A DNA stretch of 64,000 nucleotides from Saccharothrix violaceirubra (GTDB taxonomy: Bacteria > Actinomycetota > Actinomycetes > Mycobacteriales > Pseudonocardiaceae): NCBI RefSeq assembly GCF_014203755.1, contig NZ_JACHJS010000001.1, forward strand, positions 6,944,001 to 7,008,000, in the 5' to 3' direction. Under the pieces are notes generated by a model. It made no database searches and was not told the DNA's origin. It saw nothing but the letters and a program-made list of their open reading frames with translations. This document shows positions 23,883-32,810 of this stretch, one piece after another (the stretch's first letter is position 1; each line of letters begins with the position of its first letter). The position numbers and the translations under genes are program-made.

Positions 23883-24779
23883 GTGCTCGCCTACCTCGGA
23901 CCGCAGGGAACCTTCACGGAGCAGGCCGCTCGCGGGCTTGCCAAGCCGGACGACGACCTGACGCCCTACGACACCGTGCCCGCCGCGCTCGACGCGGTCC
24001 GTCGTGGCGACGTGGACGCGGCGTGCGTCCCGGTGGAGAACTCCGTCGAGGGCGCCGTGCCCGCGACGATGGACGCCCTCGCGTCGGGCGACCCGCTGGT
24101 CGCCGTCGGCGAGATCGTGCTCCCGGTCCGCTTCAGCATTCTCGTCCGTCCCGGCTCGACGGGCTCGGTGAAGACCGTGACCAGCCATCCGCACGCGTTG
24201 GCACAGGTGCGTTCGTGGCTGGCCAAGAACCTCCCGGAGGCCCAGGTCGTGCCCAGCTCGTCCACGGCGGCCGGCGCTCGCGCCGTACTGGCGGGCGAGT
24301 TCGACGCGGCGGTGAGCGCCCCCGTGGCCGTCCACCACTACCCGTTGGAGGAGCTGGCCACCGGCGTCAACGACGTGGAAGACGCCAAAACCCGCTTCCT
24401 GCTGGTCGAACGACCCGGCACGCTCCCCGCCCCCACCGGCTCGGACCGCACGTCGGTGGTCGTGACCGCCGCCGACCGCATCGGGGCCCTGTCGGAACTA
24501 CTGGCGGAGCTGGCACTACGCCGGATCAACCTGACCCGGATCGAATCCCGCCCCACCAAGGGTCGACTGGGCGAGTACCGCTTCTACATCGACCTGGACG
24601 GCCACGTGGCCGAACCGGCGGTCGGCGACGCCCTGGCGGCACTGCACCGCCACTGCCCGGAAACCCGCTTCCTGGGCTCGTACCCCAGGGCCGAGGCCGG
24701 GGTCGGGAAGACCGACGACTCGGGCTTCGAAGCAGCCGCCCAGTGGCTGACGAAGATCCGCACCGGCAACGGCGCCTGA
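23883..24779 (+). CDS. pheA: prephenate dehydratase
   Basis: 298 residues. The start LAYLGPQGTFTEQAA and VPVENSVEGAVPATMD are catalytic-domain signatures. TKTRF-type conservation appears as DAKTRFLLVER. The C-terminal ACT domain (VVVTAADRIGALSELL through LTRIESRPTKGRLGEYRFYIDL) senses phenylalanine. It converts prephenate to phenylpyruvate in Phe synthesis and is likely feedback inhibited. The GTG at 23883 is supported by the TATCGT box 6 bases upstream. A near-tandem repeat follows the stop. Confidence 0.95.
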   Translation: MLAYLGPQGTFTEQAARGLAKPDDDLTPYDTVPAALDAVRRGDVDAACVPVENSVEGAVPATMDALASGDPLVAVGEIVLPVRFSILVRPGSTGSVKTVTSHPHALAQVRSWLAKNLPEAQVVPSSSTAAGARAVLAGEFDAAVSAPVAVHHYPLEELATGVNDVEDAKTRFLLVERPGTLPAPTGSDRTSVVVTAADRIGALSELLAELALRRINLTRIESRPTKGRLGEYRFYIDLDGHVAEPAVGDALAALHRHCPETRFLGSYPRAEAGVGKTDDSGFEAAAQWLTKIRTGNGA

Positions 24780-24795
24780 CACACCAAGCCTGCCC

Positions 24796-24861
24796 GAACG
24801 CACAGTTCGCGGTGTCTGAACGCACAACTCGCGGTGTCTGAACGTATAACTCGCGCGTTCA
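24796..24861. repeat. three tandem 22-bp units of a dispersed intergenic repeat
   Basis: Three successive 22-bp units beginning GAACGCACA/GAACGTATA and containing the core ACTCGCGGTGTCT. Unit 1 has an internal GAAC...GTTC dyad. It lies between the convergent pheA and histidine kinase genes, and the last unit reaches the kinase stop. A related array is at 52.5 kb. Confidence 0.8.
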
Positions 24862-25974
24862 CACAGGCACCGACCACAGAATCGTGGTGCCGCTGAGAGC
24901 GGAAGAGCGCACCTCGCAAGTCCCCCCGGCAGCCAGAGCCCGCTCCTCCAAATGCCTCAACCCCCGCCGAGCCACCCCGCCGGGAATCCCACACCCGTCA
25001 TCGGAGACCTCCACCGACAACCGCCCCCCGACACACCCCACCACGATGGAGACCTGCAACGCCCCGGAATGCCGGACCACATTCGACAACGCCTCCCGCA
25101 ACGCGGCTCGGGCATGATCCGCCAACCCGGCCGGCACCCCCGTCAGATCCCCGTCGATCCGCACGTCGGGCTCCCGGTCGAGCAGCTCCCCCGCTATCCG
25201 GGCCTCGGCCAGGATCGAACCACGCAGATCGGCATCCACCCGCCCCGCCGGATCGGCACTGCGCAGAGCCCGAACGGTAGCCCTGACCTCGGCCATCGTC
25301 GCGTCCAACTGATCGACGCACTCGGCCAACCGCCGAGCCTCCCGCCCCTCCAGCTTCAACCGGCGATCAAGCAGGTCAAGCTGCACCCCGGTCGCATAAA
25401 GCCGCTGGATGATCACATCGTGAAGATCCCGGGCAATCCGCTCGCGTTCCTCATAGACAGCGATGCGATGCCGGGCGGTAAACCCCTCGGCCAACACCAC
25501 AGCCAACCCGGCCTGCGCGGCAAACGCCGTCAACACCCCCACGGTGTCGCTGCTGAACGGCCGCTCCCCCTTCTTCCGATAAACGGCCAGCGCACCGATC
25601 CGCCGCTCCCGAGTCCCGAAGGGCGCCACCGCGAACGGCCCGTACCCCCGCAAGGACCGAGGGACGAAGGGCGCAGTCCGAGGATCGGTGGTGAAGTCGT
25701 CGGCCGTGACCGGAACACCGGTACGTGCCGCCCGAGCCGCCGAAGACCGGGATGACAACACCACCCCGATCGGCCCGGCCGTACCGGAAGACGCCTCCAC
25801 GGCCAGGGTCCCATCGGAAGCCGTGATCATGGCCAACCCCAGATCGGCACCCGCCACCTCGGCCGCGTGCCGCACGACCAGCGGCAGCACCGAATCCGGG
25901 TCGTCACCGGCCAGGGCAGCCGACGTGATCTCGGTAGACGCGGCGAGAATGCGTGCGGGGTCCACGGCGCTCAA
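24859..25974 (-). CDS. GAF-domain sensor histidine kinase (DevS-like)
   Basis: 371 residues. An N-terminal GAF domain (about 20-165) is followed by the NarL-type dimerisation and phosphoacceptor helix ERIARDLHDVIIQRLYATG (His about residue 186), then an HATPase_c domain with N-box ALREALSNVVRHSG and VSDDGCGIPGG. This helix closely resembles the one in mycobacterial DevS/DosT. Those have two GAF domains, while this protein has one. The TTG at 25974 overlaps the cydDC stop as TTGA, so the kinase is co-transcribed with a cytochrome bd assembly gene. GTG 25965 is an alternative. The DosR-like regulator at 21.9 kb is the likely partner. Confidence 0.82.
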   Translation of the reverse strand: MSAVDPARILAASTEITSAALAGDDPDSVLPLVVRHAAEVAGADLGLAMITASDGTLAVEASSGTAGPIGVVLSSRSSAARAARTGVPVTADDFTTDPRTAPFVPRSLRGYGPFAVAPFGTRERRIGALAVYRKKGERPFSSDTVGVLTAFAAQAGLAVVLAEGFTARHRIAVYEERERIARDLHDVIIQRLYATGVQLDLLDRRLKLEGREARRLAECVDQLDATMAEVRATVRALRSADPAGRVDADLRGSILAEARIAGELLDREPDVRIDGDLTGVPAGLADHARAALREALSNVVRHSGALQVSIVVGCVGGRLSVEVSDDGCGIPGGVARRGLRHLEERALAAGGTCEVRSSALSGTTILWSVPV

Positions 25975-28900
25975 CGGTAGGCCCTGACGACGACCCGCCC
26001 CTCGGCGATCTCCACGACACGATCCGCCCGCACGGCCTCCTCCGGCCGATGCGTCACATGCAGGACCGTGCGATCCGCCAACGCCGTGTCGATCAGATCC
26101 AGCAACGCCCGCGCGGACGGCTCGTCCAGGTGCGCGGTCGGCTCGTCGAGCAGGACGAGATCGGCGTCGTGGACCAGCGCACGGGCCAACCCCAGCCGCT
26201 GGGCCTCGCCACCGGACAGCAGGGTCGGGCCGACCTCGGTGTCCAGGTCGAGCCCCAACCCGACCGCGTCGAGAGCCGCACGAAGCCGGTCGTCCGACGC
26301 GTCGGGATCACCGATCCGGAGGTTCTCGCGCACGGTCGTCGACACGAGCACGGCTTCCTGCGGGCACCACGCGACCCGCGCGGGCACCTCCACCGTCCCC
26401 CGCGACACGTCGACAAACCCCAACAGCACCCCGAACAGACTCGACTTGCCCGCACCGGACCCACCGACCACGGCGACACGTTCACCGGGCCGCACCGTCA
26501 ACTCGACACCGGAGAGCACCGGCTCGGCCGCGTCCTCCCACCGGGCCGTGACCCCGGAGAGCACCACCCCGCGATCGTCACGCACCACCGGCACCCGCCA
26601 CTCCGACTTCCGGACGACCCGCCCGTTGGCCTCCCGCAACGTCTGCCGATGCGCGGCAGCACCCGGCAGTGCGGCCCACGCTTCGGCCAACGCCAACGGC
26701 ACCAACCCCAGAACCGGGATCAACAGCGGATCCACCCCCGCGGCCCGACCAAGCGCCACACACACCACCGCGGCAAACCCCATGGTCAGATGAACGACAC
26801 CGGTCGCCGCCCCAGCCGCCCACGCCTGCCGCCGAGCCAACGCAGCCAGTCGGGTGTCGGCCTCGGCCACCCCGGCCCGCACCCGCCCGGCCGCCCCGAA
26901 CGCGATCAGGTCGGGCGCGGCGGTGAGCAACGTCAACACCGCTTCCGCCACCTCACGCCGACCACGGGCCGACACCGTGCTCGCCCGCCGCTCGGCGATC
27001 ACCGCCACGGCCGGCGCGAGCACACCGCCCACGGCCAAAGCCACGGCCAGCGCCACCCCCACCAGCGGGTCGATCGCCAGGAACAACCCGACCGACGCCA
27101 CCCCGACCCCGAACGCCACCAACGGCGGCTGGAGCACCCGGGGCACAAGATCCCGCACGGTGTCCACGTCGTCGACCACCGTGGCCAGGTCCGCACGGCC
27201 GGGCCGCAACCGCTCCCAGGTACGCACCCGCAGATCGGCAGCCAGCCGGAACGCGGCGTCGTGCGACACCAGCCGCTCGACGTACCGCAACACCCCCTTG
27301 GCCAGGGCAAACGTCCGCACACCCACCACGAGCACCGTCAACGTCATGATCGGCGGCTGCGTGGCGGCCTTCGCGATCAGGTACGCCGACACAGCCGTCA
27401 ACGCCACACCGCACGCCGAGGCTGCCGTCCCCACCAGCGCCCCCGCCAGGACCCGACGGGTCGGCCGGGGCAGCACCGGCACGACCGGAGCCGCCTCGAC
27501 GGCCTCGCCCGACCGCGCCACGACGACGTCGTCCACATGATCGACAACCCGGTGCGTGGCGAGGACGACCGCGGCACCCCCGGCGGCGGCCTCCTCGATC
27601 GCGGCCATCACCGACGACGCCGTCGCCGGATCGAGGTGCGCGGTCGGCTCGTCCAGCAGCAGAACCGCCGCACCGTCCTTGACCAGCGTCAACGCCCGCG
27701 CCAACGCCACCCGCTGCCGCTCGCCGGTGGACAGCGAACCAATCGACCGCCCCACCAGGTGCCCGGCCACGACCGACGCCAACACCCCGTGATCCACCCG
27801 CCCGGTGGTCAACTCCAGTTCGTCGGCCACGGTCGCACCGGCGAACGCGGGCCGCTGGGGCACCCAGGCGATCGGCCCCCGGACCCGGACCTGGCCGGAG
27901 TCCGGCCGCACGAACCCCAGCAGCGCCGCGAACACCGTGGACTTGCCCGAACCGCTCGGCGACGAGAGCCGGTGCACCTCCCCCTGGCGCACCGTGAAGC
28001 TCACCCCGTCCGGGGCGAACCGCCCTCGCCGCCGAACCCGCAGCGACCGCACCTCGACCGGCAGGACCCCCGTCTCCACCGGTGCGGCGGTCGCCGGGGT
28101 CTCCAGCACGGCCGACACCCGTCGGACCGCCTCGACCCCGTCCTCGCTCGCGTGGTGCGCCGCGCCCGCAGCCCGCAGGGGCAGGTAGCACTCGGGCACC
28201 AGGATCAGCACGACCAGTCCCGTGACCAGCGTCAGGTCGCCCGACACCAGCCGCAGTCCGATCCCCACCGCGATCAGCGCCACCGACAGCGACGCCAGGA
28301 TCTCCAGGACCAGCGCCGACAGGAACGCCACGCGCAACGTCCCCATCGCCGCGCGGCGGTGCGCCTCCCCCAGTCGACGCACCACCGCCGCCTGCCCCGC
28401 CACCCGCCCGAAGGCGCTGAGCAGCGGCAACGCCCGGACCAGTTCCAGCATCCGGCCGGACAACCGCTCCAGCGCCGACGCCGAGGCCTCGACCCGGCCG
28501 GCCGTGAACCGGCCGATCAGGATCGCGAACACCGGGATCAGCGGCACGGTCACCGCGACCAGCACCGCCGAGGTCGGGTCGGTGATCAACACCCACAGCC
28601 CGACCAGCGGCGGCACCACTCCCGCCGTGACCAGCGCCGGCACGTAGCGCGTGAAGTACGCGTCCAGTGCGTCCAGCCCCCGCGTGGCCACGACCGACAG
28701 CGGCGCGGCACCCCGTGCCACGATCCAGTCCGGGCCCAGCACCAGCGCCCGGTCCAGCAGCGCGGCCCGCAGTTCCTCCTTCGCGCCGGCCGCCGCCCGG
28801 GCCGCCGCGGTCTCCGTGGCCCACGCCAACCCCGCGCGCAGGAGCACGAACACCGCGAGCCACCCGAACGACCCGCCCCCGACCAGCACCCCGGCGAGCG

Positions 28901-29051
28901 TCACCGCCTGGCCGACCAGGGCGGACGCGGTCAGTCCCGCGAGCAGCGCGCACAGGACCAGCGCCCGACGCGCCGACCGCGAGAGGGTGGGCAGCGCGCC
29001 GAGCGGGCCACGCCCCGGCTTCTTGGCGGAAGGGGCTCCGGGGACGTTCAC
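25971..29051 (-). CDS. cydDC: CydDC fusion ABC transporter for cytochrome bd assembly
   Basis: About 1026 residues holding two complete ABC exporter halves in one chain. Half 1 has a six-helix membrane domain, the loop SSPSGSGKST and signature LSTGERQRVALARAL with LLLDEPTAHLDP. Half 2 has another membrane domain, GGSGAGKSS, LSGGEAQRLGLARAL and VLLDEPTAHLDEP. Fused CydDC is common in actinobacteria; it exports cysteine/glutathione-type thiols needed for heme bd oxidase maturation. The GTG at 29051 (VNVPGAPS) is preferred over an in-frame GTG at 29111. The upstream start would fall inside the operator, and the promoter geometry equals that of cydA. Confidence 0.9.
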   Translation of the reverse strand: MNVPGAPSAKKPGRGPLGALPTLSRSARRALVLCALLAGLTASALVGQAVTLAGVLVGGGSFGWLAVFVLLRAGLAWATETAAARAAAGAKEELRAALLDRALVLGPDWIVARGAAPLSVVATRGLDALDAYFTRYVPALVTAGVVPPLVGLWVLITDPTSAVLVAVTVPLIPVFAILIGRFTAGRVEASASALERLSGRMLELVRALPLLSAFGRVAGQAAVVRRLGEAHRRAAMGTLRVAFLSALVLEILASLSVALIAVGIGLRLVSGDLTLVTGLVVLILVPECYLPLRAAGAAHHASEDGVEAVRRVSAVLETPATAAPVETGVLPVEVRSLRVRRRGRFAPDGVSFTVRQGEVHRLSSPSGSGKSTVFAALLGFVRPDSGQVRVRGPIAWVPQRPAFAGATVADELELTTGRVDHGVLASVVAGHLVGRSIGSLSTGERQRVALARALTLVKDGAAVLLLDEPTAHLDPATASSVMAAIEEAAAGGAAVVLATHRVVDHVDDVVVARSGEAVEAAPVVPVLPRPTRRVLAGALVGTAASACGVALTAVSAYLIAKAATQPPIMTLTVLVVGVRTFALAKGVLRYVERLVSHDAAFRLAADLRVRTWERLRPGRADLATVVDDVDTVRDLVPRVLQPPLVAFGVGVASVGLFLAIDPLVGVALAVALAVGGVLAPAVAVIAERRASTVSARGRREVAEAVLTLLTAAPDLIAFGAAGRVRAGVAEADTRLAALARRQAWAAGAATGVVHLTMGFAAVVCVALGRAAGVDPLLIPVLGLVPLALAEAWAALPGAAAHRQTLREANGRVVRKSEWRVPVVRDDRGVVLSGVTARWEDAAEPVLSGVELTVRPGERVAVVGGSGAGKSSLFGVLLGFVDVSRGTVEVPARVAWCPQEAVLVSTTVRENLRIGDPDASDDRLRAALDAVGLGLDLDTEVGPTLLSGGEAQRLGLARALVHDADLVLLDEPTAHLDEPSARALLDLIDTALADRTVLHVTHRPEEAVRADRVVEIAEGRVVVRAYR

Positions 29052-29125
29052 AGGTCGAACAGTAGGAGCACTCCGACTTTCCGCAAGAGGTACGACCGTC
29101 CCCTCCGGCACGGGACCTAGGTCCC
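29052..29125 (-). promoter_or_regulatory. cydDC promoter with two DosR-type boxes
   Basis: Read on the minus strand: box GGGACCTAGGTCCC (29112-29125), box GGGACGGTCGTACC (29089-29102), 24 bases, -10 TACTGT (29059-29064), 7 bases, then GTG 29051. The box starts are exactly 23 bp apart. There is no good -35 and no Shine-Dalgarno sequence. Spacing from the last box to the -10 and to the start codon is identical to the cydA promoter, which points to one activator and leaderless mRNA. Confidence 0.72.
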
Positions 29126-29219
29126 GCCTCGAAGCGACCGCTCTCCCGGAAACCGCCCTTCAGGAAACTGCCAAGGAACACGCAGGTTGGTCACAGGCTG
29201 CGCGGACAGACTCCGGACC

Positions 29220-29935
29220 GTGCGAACGCGGCTCGTCAACAGCCTGCTGGTGGTGGCGCTCCTGGGCGTCGGCACGGCCGGCTACTTCGTCCTGTCCGCC
29301 GAGGCGGCGGGCAGGGGTTCCCGGCGGACTACGCGGTGTTGCGGGACGCGGGCCGGTCGGTCGACCTGATCACGGGCGACGTGCGGCCGGCGGTGCCCGC
29401 GTTCGGGCAGCTCGTGCCGCGCGAGCCGGTCACGGTCGCGTCGGCGGGCAGCGGTCCGCGGTGGCGGGTGGCGTCCCGGAAGATCGGCGACGGCGAGCTG
29501 GTCGTCGGCGTGGGCCAGGCGGACGTCGACGACGCGGTCGGCGACCTGCGGCGGACGTTCCTGCTGATCAGCGCGTGCGCCCTGGTGTTGATGGCGGTCA
29601 CCGGGTACGTGCTGGTGCGGCGCAGCACGCGACCGTTGGAGGAGGTCGAGGCGATCGCGGCGGGCGACCTGTCGCAACGCGTGCCCGTGCGCGTGCCGGG
29701 CAGCGAGGTCGGGAACCTGGCCACGGCGTTGAACACCATGCTGGGCCAGATCGAGTCCGCGTTCGAGGCCCGTGCCACGTCCGAACGCCAGGCGCGGGGC
29801 TCGGAGGTGCGGATGCGCCGGTTCGTGGCGGACGCGTCGCACGAGCTACGCACGCCATTGACGTCGATCCGGGGCTACGCCGAGCTGTTCCGGCAGGGCG
29901 CGACGCCCGCGGTACGAAAACTGGCCGCGCAATAG
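29220..29935 (+). pseudogene. truncated, frameshifted sensor histidine kinase
   Basis: The N-terminal membrane helix (VRTRLVNSLLVVALLGVGTAGY) is read in one frame, which then drifts into TRCCGTRAGRST. The rest continues in another frame from about 29311 with FPADYAVLRDAG, a second membrane helix (LLISACALVLMAVTGYVLVRR), a HAMP region and RRFVADASHELRTPLTSIRGY, which contains the phosphoacceptor His. It stops about 20 residues after the His box, with no ATPase domain. A frameshift plus C-terminal loss makes it non-functional as a kinase. Much of the extracellular sensor seems deleted too. It sits between cydDC and cydB on the opposite strand. Confidence 0.75.
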
Positions 29936-29938
29936 CTC

Positions 29939-29971
29939 CGGCGCCCCCACAGCGAAGCCGTGGGGGCGCCG
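29939..29971. terminator. hairpin terminator downstream of cydB
   Basis: A perfect 12-bp stem (CGGCGCCCCCAC / GTGGGGGCGCCG) with a 9-base loop, between the pseudogene and the convergent cydB. Confidence 0.72.
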
Positions 29972-29985
29972 CTCGAACTGCCGCT

Positions 29986-30987
29986 TTAAGGCACGTGCAC
30001 GGCGGGGATGTGCCGCGTGCCGATGCGCTTGCGGAACACCCAGTACGTCCACCCCTGATAGATCAGCACGGCGGGCGTGCCGAACGCGGCCACCCACGTC
30101 ATCACGGTCAGGGTGTACGAGCTCGACGCGGTGTCCGCGACCGTGAGTGAGAACGTCGGGTCCACAGTGGACGGCAGCACGTTCGGGTACAAAGCGCCGA
30201 ACAACGCCGTCACGGTCGCCGCGACCGCGACGCCCATCAACGCGAACGCCTGCCCCTCGCGGCCGAAGTACAGCCGGACGTAAGCGCCGACGGCGGCCAG
30301 CGCCACGGCCACCGACGCGGCCCACGTCCACGCCGACCCCGAATGCAGTTGCACCACGAGCAGCAGCACCAGCAACGGCAGCAGCGCGACCGGCGCGATC
30401 TTCAAGGCCAGCGCACGGGCACGCGCCCGAACGTCGCCCTCGGTCTTGAGCGACAGGAACACCGCACCGTGCACCAGCGCGTACCCGGCGACCGCCAACG
30501 CGCCCAGCAGCGTCTCCGGCCGGATCGCGGCGAACGGCGAGCCGACGCGATCGCCGTTCGCGTCCAGCGGCAGGCCGAACACGTTGGCCGACAGCACCAG
30601 TCCGACGCCGAGCGTGGCGACCCACGACCCGACGAAGATCAGCGTGTCCCACAGCTTCCGCCAGCGCGCCGAGTCGACCTTGCCCCGGTACTCGAACGCG
30701 ACCCCGCGGCCGATCAGGGCGAGCAGGAACAGCGTCAGCGGCAGGTAGGCGGCGCTGAACAACGAGGCGTACCAGCCGGGGAACGCGGCGAACGTGGCAC
30801 CACCCGCGACCAGGAGCCACACCTCGTTGCCGTCCCACACCGGGCCGATGGTGTTGACCAGCACGCGGCGTTCGGTCTCGTCGCGGCCAAGCACGGGCAG
30901 CAGCATGCCCACGCCGAAGTCGAAGCCCTCGAGGAACAGGTAGCCCAGCCACAGCAGGGCGATCACGCAGAACCAGAGCGTCTCCAC
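29986..30987 (-). CDS. cydB: cytochrome bd oxidase subunit II
   Basis: 333 residues with about eight to nine membrane helices. The N-terminus (LWLGYLFLEGFDFGVGMLLP) and GPVWDGNEVWLLVAGGATFAAFPGWYA are hallmark CydB sequences, including the conserved acidic residue in DGNEVW. It forms the quinol oxidase with CydA, reducing O2 with high affinity without pumping protons. The GTG at 30987 has a GAGGGGG site and lies 9 bases after the cydA stop. Confidence 0.95.
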   Translation of the reverse strand: METLWFCVIALLWLGYLFLEGFDFGVGMLLPVLGRDETERRVLVNTIGPVWDGNEVWLLVAGGATFAAFPGWYASLFSAAYLPLTLFLLALIGRGVAFEYRGKVDSARWRKLWDTLIFVGSWVATLGVGLVLSANVFGLPLDANGDRVGSPFAAIRPETLLGALAVAGYALVHGAVFLSLKTEGDVRARARALALKIAPVALLPLLVLLLVVQLHSGSAWTWAASVAVALAAVGAYVRLYFGREGQAFALMGVAVAATVTALFGALYPNVLPSTVDPTFSLTVADTASSSYTLTVMTWVAAFGTPAVLIYQGWTYWVFRKRIGTRHIPAVHVP

Positions 30988-30996
30988 GGTTCCCCC

Positions 30997-32463
30997 TCAG
31001 TACGCGAACGACAGGACGTCGTCGGCCGGTTTGTCGGGTTTGTCCGGTGGCAGCACGCCCGCGACCCCGGCCCGGATGTAGCGGCGCAGCAGGAACACCT
31101 CCACGACCGCGAGCAACCCGTAGACCAGCGTCAACGCGACCAACGACGTGAGCACCTCACCGGGCGTCGAGTTCGAGACGGCCCGCGCGGTGAACATCCA
31201 CACCCCGTCGACACCCGACGGGTTGGGCACGACCACGAACGGCTGGCGGCCCATCTCCGTGAAGATCCAGCCGAAGCTGTTGGCCAGGAACGGGGTCGCG
31301 ATGCTGCTCAACGCCAGGATCGGGAACCACCGGCCGCGCGGATTCCGGCCGCCACGCGTCAGCCAGAGGACCAACAGCCCCACACCGGCGCCGATCGCCC
31401 CGAACCCGATCATGAGCCGGAAGCCCCAGTAGGTCACGGGCAGCGCGGGCACGTAGTCGATCGGCTTGCCGCTCAGCTCGCCCAGCCGCTCGTCCACCGG
31501 GTAGTTCGTGCCGTACTTCTCCTGGTAGAGCGGGACGAGTTCCTCGACGCCCTTGACCTCGGTCGTGAAGTCGTTGTGCGCCAGGAACGACAGCAGCGCG
31601 GGCACGGTGATGCTCTTGACGTTCTCGCAGTCCGGCCGCGACACGTCGCCCACCGCGAAGATCGAGAAACTCGCGGGCGACTCGGTGTGGCACAACGCCT
31701 CGGCCGCCGCCATCTTCATCGGCTGCTGCTCGAACATCAGCTTGCCCTGGATGTCACCGGTGATCGACAACCCGGCGAACGCGACCACGCCCACCCACGT
31801 GCCGAGCTTGATCGACGACCGCCACACGGGCTCGTCCGCCCGCCGCCGCCACAGGTGCCACGCGCCGATGCCGACCAGGAACGCGGCGGCCACGGCGAAC
31901 GCGCCGAAGATCGTGTGCGGGAACGCGGCCAACGTCGTGTTGTTGGTCAGCACGGCCCAGATCGAGGTGAGCCGGGGACGGCCGTCCTCCAGCACGATCC
32001 CGACCGGGTGCTGCATCCACGAGTTCGCGGCCAGGATGAAGTACGCCGACGCGATCGTGGCCAGCGAGAACGCCCACGCGCACGCCAGGTGCACCCGCTT
32101 GGGCAACCGGTCCCAGCCGAAGATCCACAAGCCGAGGAACGTGGACTCGACGAAGAACGCGACGAGCCCCTCCATGGCCAGCGGAGCACCGAACACGTCG
32201 CCGACGAACCGCGAGTAGGCGCTCCAGGCCATGCCGAACTGGAACTCCTGCACGATGCCGGTCACCACGCCCATGGCGAAGTTGATCAGGAGCAGCTTGC
32301 CCCAGAACTTCGTCATGGCCAGGTACTTCCGGTCGCCCGTGCGCACCCACGCGGTCTGCATGCCCGCGACGAGCAGCGACAAGCCGATCGTCAACGGCAC
32401 CATCAGGAAGTGGTAGACGGTGGTGATGCCGAACTGCCACCGGGCCAGATCGAGAACGTCCAC
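30997..32463 (-). CDS. cydA: cytochrome bd oxidase subunit I
   Basis: About 488 residues. The start VDVLDLARWQFGITTVYHFL contains the heme b595-ligand His region. GRQPFVV appears as EMGRQPFVVVPN, the Q-loop end. The quinol-binding Q-loop is of the short type usual outside E. coli. I prefer GTG 32463: typical CydA proteins begin at this MDVLDL point, and the -10 TAGCGT is 7 bases upstream. ATG 32487 would add 8 residues but would put the -10 inside the gene. It is co-transcribed with cydB. Confidence 0.93.
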   Translation of the reverse strand: MDVLDLARWQFGITTVYHFLMVPLTIGLSLLVAGMQTAWVRTGDRKYLAMTKFWGKLLLINFAMGVVTGIVQEFQFGMAWSAYSRFVGDVFGAPLAMEGLVAFFVESTFLGLWIFGWDRLPKRVHLACAWAFSLATIASAYFILAANSWMQHPVGIVLEDGRPRLTSIWAVLTNNTTLAAFPHTIFGAFAVAAAFLVGIGAWHLWRRRADEPVWRSSIKLGTWVGVVAFAGLSITGDIQGKLMFEQQPMKMAAAEALCHTESPASFSIFAVGDVSRPDCENVKSITVPALLSFLAHNDFTTEVKGVEELVPLYQEKYGTNYPVDERLGELSGKPIDYVPALPVTYWGFRLMIGFGAIGAGVGLLVLWLTRGGRNPRGRWFPILALSSIATPFLANSFGWIFTEMGRQPFVVVPNPSGVDGVWMFTARAVSNSTPGEVLTSLVALTLVYGLLAVVEVFLLRRYIRAGVAGVLPPDKPDKPADDVLSFAY

Positions 32464-32560
32464 GCCGATGACGCTAGGTCCGATCATGCCGCCATGTGGA
32501 GGTACGACGGTCCTGTCACCCGAGGTACGACGGTCCCGTAACCGATGGGACGAAAGTCCC
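32464..32560 (-). promoter_or_regulatory. cydAB promoter with three DosR-type boxes
   Basis: Read on the minus strand: GGGACTTTCGTCCC (32547-32560), GGGACCGTCGTACC (32524-32537), AGGACCGTCGTACC (32501-32514), 24 bases, -10 TAGCGT (32471-32476), 7 bases, GTG 32463. The three box starts are 23 bp apart each time, so they lie on about the same face of the helix. The first box matches the mycobacterial DosR consensus core GGGACTTN-NGTCCC well. No -35 is recognisable. Confidence 0.75.
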
Positions 32561-32599
32561 GGTGGCCGCCGTCACGGCTGGTCACGTCACCGTCCCAGG

Positions 32600-32799
32600 T
32601 AGACTCGTCGGTGCCAGAGGGGAGTAGTTCCCGAGTTCCGCCGAGAGGCGGACCGGCGAGCGGATCGACATACTGACCCACCGCGAGTGGGTCCGGTCCC
32701 TCACCTGGGTCATTCCAGGCGAACGAGACCTCCGGCCGGGCAGTGCACGACGCCCGGTCGGGGTCGTGCTGCCTCCGTCCGGGTCTCTTCCGACGGAGG
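32600..32799 (+). promoter_or_regulatory. yybP-ykoY manganese riboswitch leader
   Basis: A -10 TAGACT at 32600-32605 precedes the aptamer, about 32611-32742. The conserved AGGGGAGTAG (32617-32626), the ACATACTGACCC region and the closing GCGAACGAGACCTCCGG give the yybP-ykoY pattern. P1 pairs 32613-32620 with 32729-32736. Downstream, CCTCCGTC (32772-32779) can pair with GACGGAGG (32792-32799), hiding the ribosome site GGAGGT. Control is therefore probably translational: Mn(II) binding should free the site of the Mn exporter gene. Confidence 0.85.
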
Positions 32800-32810
32800 T
32801 AAAGCTAGCG

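Noticed and set aside
24796..24861. CRISPR-like repeat
   Set aside because: The units are directly adjacent with no unique spacers.
29052..29111. GTG 29111 as the start of cydDC
   Set aside because: The extra 20 codons consist of the operator box and promoter. The sequence repeats the non-coding operator found upstream of cydA.
25953..29120. Open frame of over 1000 codons on the plus strand opposite cydDC
   Set aside because: It is an antisense shadow caused by high GC3. The minus strand encodes two perfect ABC halves, while the plus-strand translation is low-complexity Arg/His/Pro.
32464..32487. ATG 32487 as the start of cydA
   Set aside because: It would place the -10 TAGCGT inside the coding region. 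CydA proteins normally begin at the VDVLDLARWQFG point, and the cydDC promoter has the same spacing to its GTG.
30343..32541. Plus-strand frame of about 730 codons opposite cydAB
   Set aside because: Antisense shadow. cydA and cydB on the minus strand are unmistakable.
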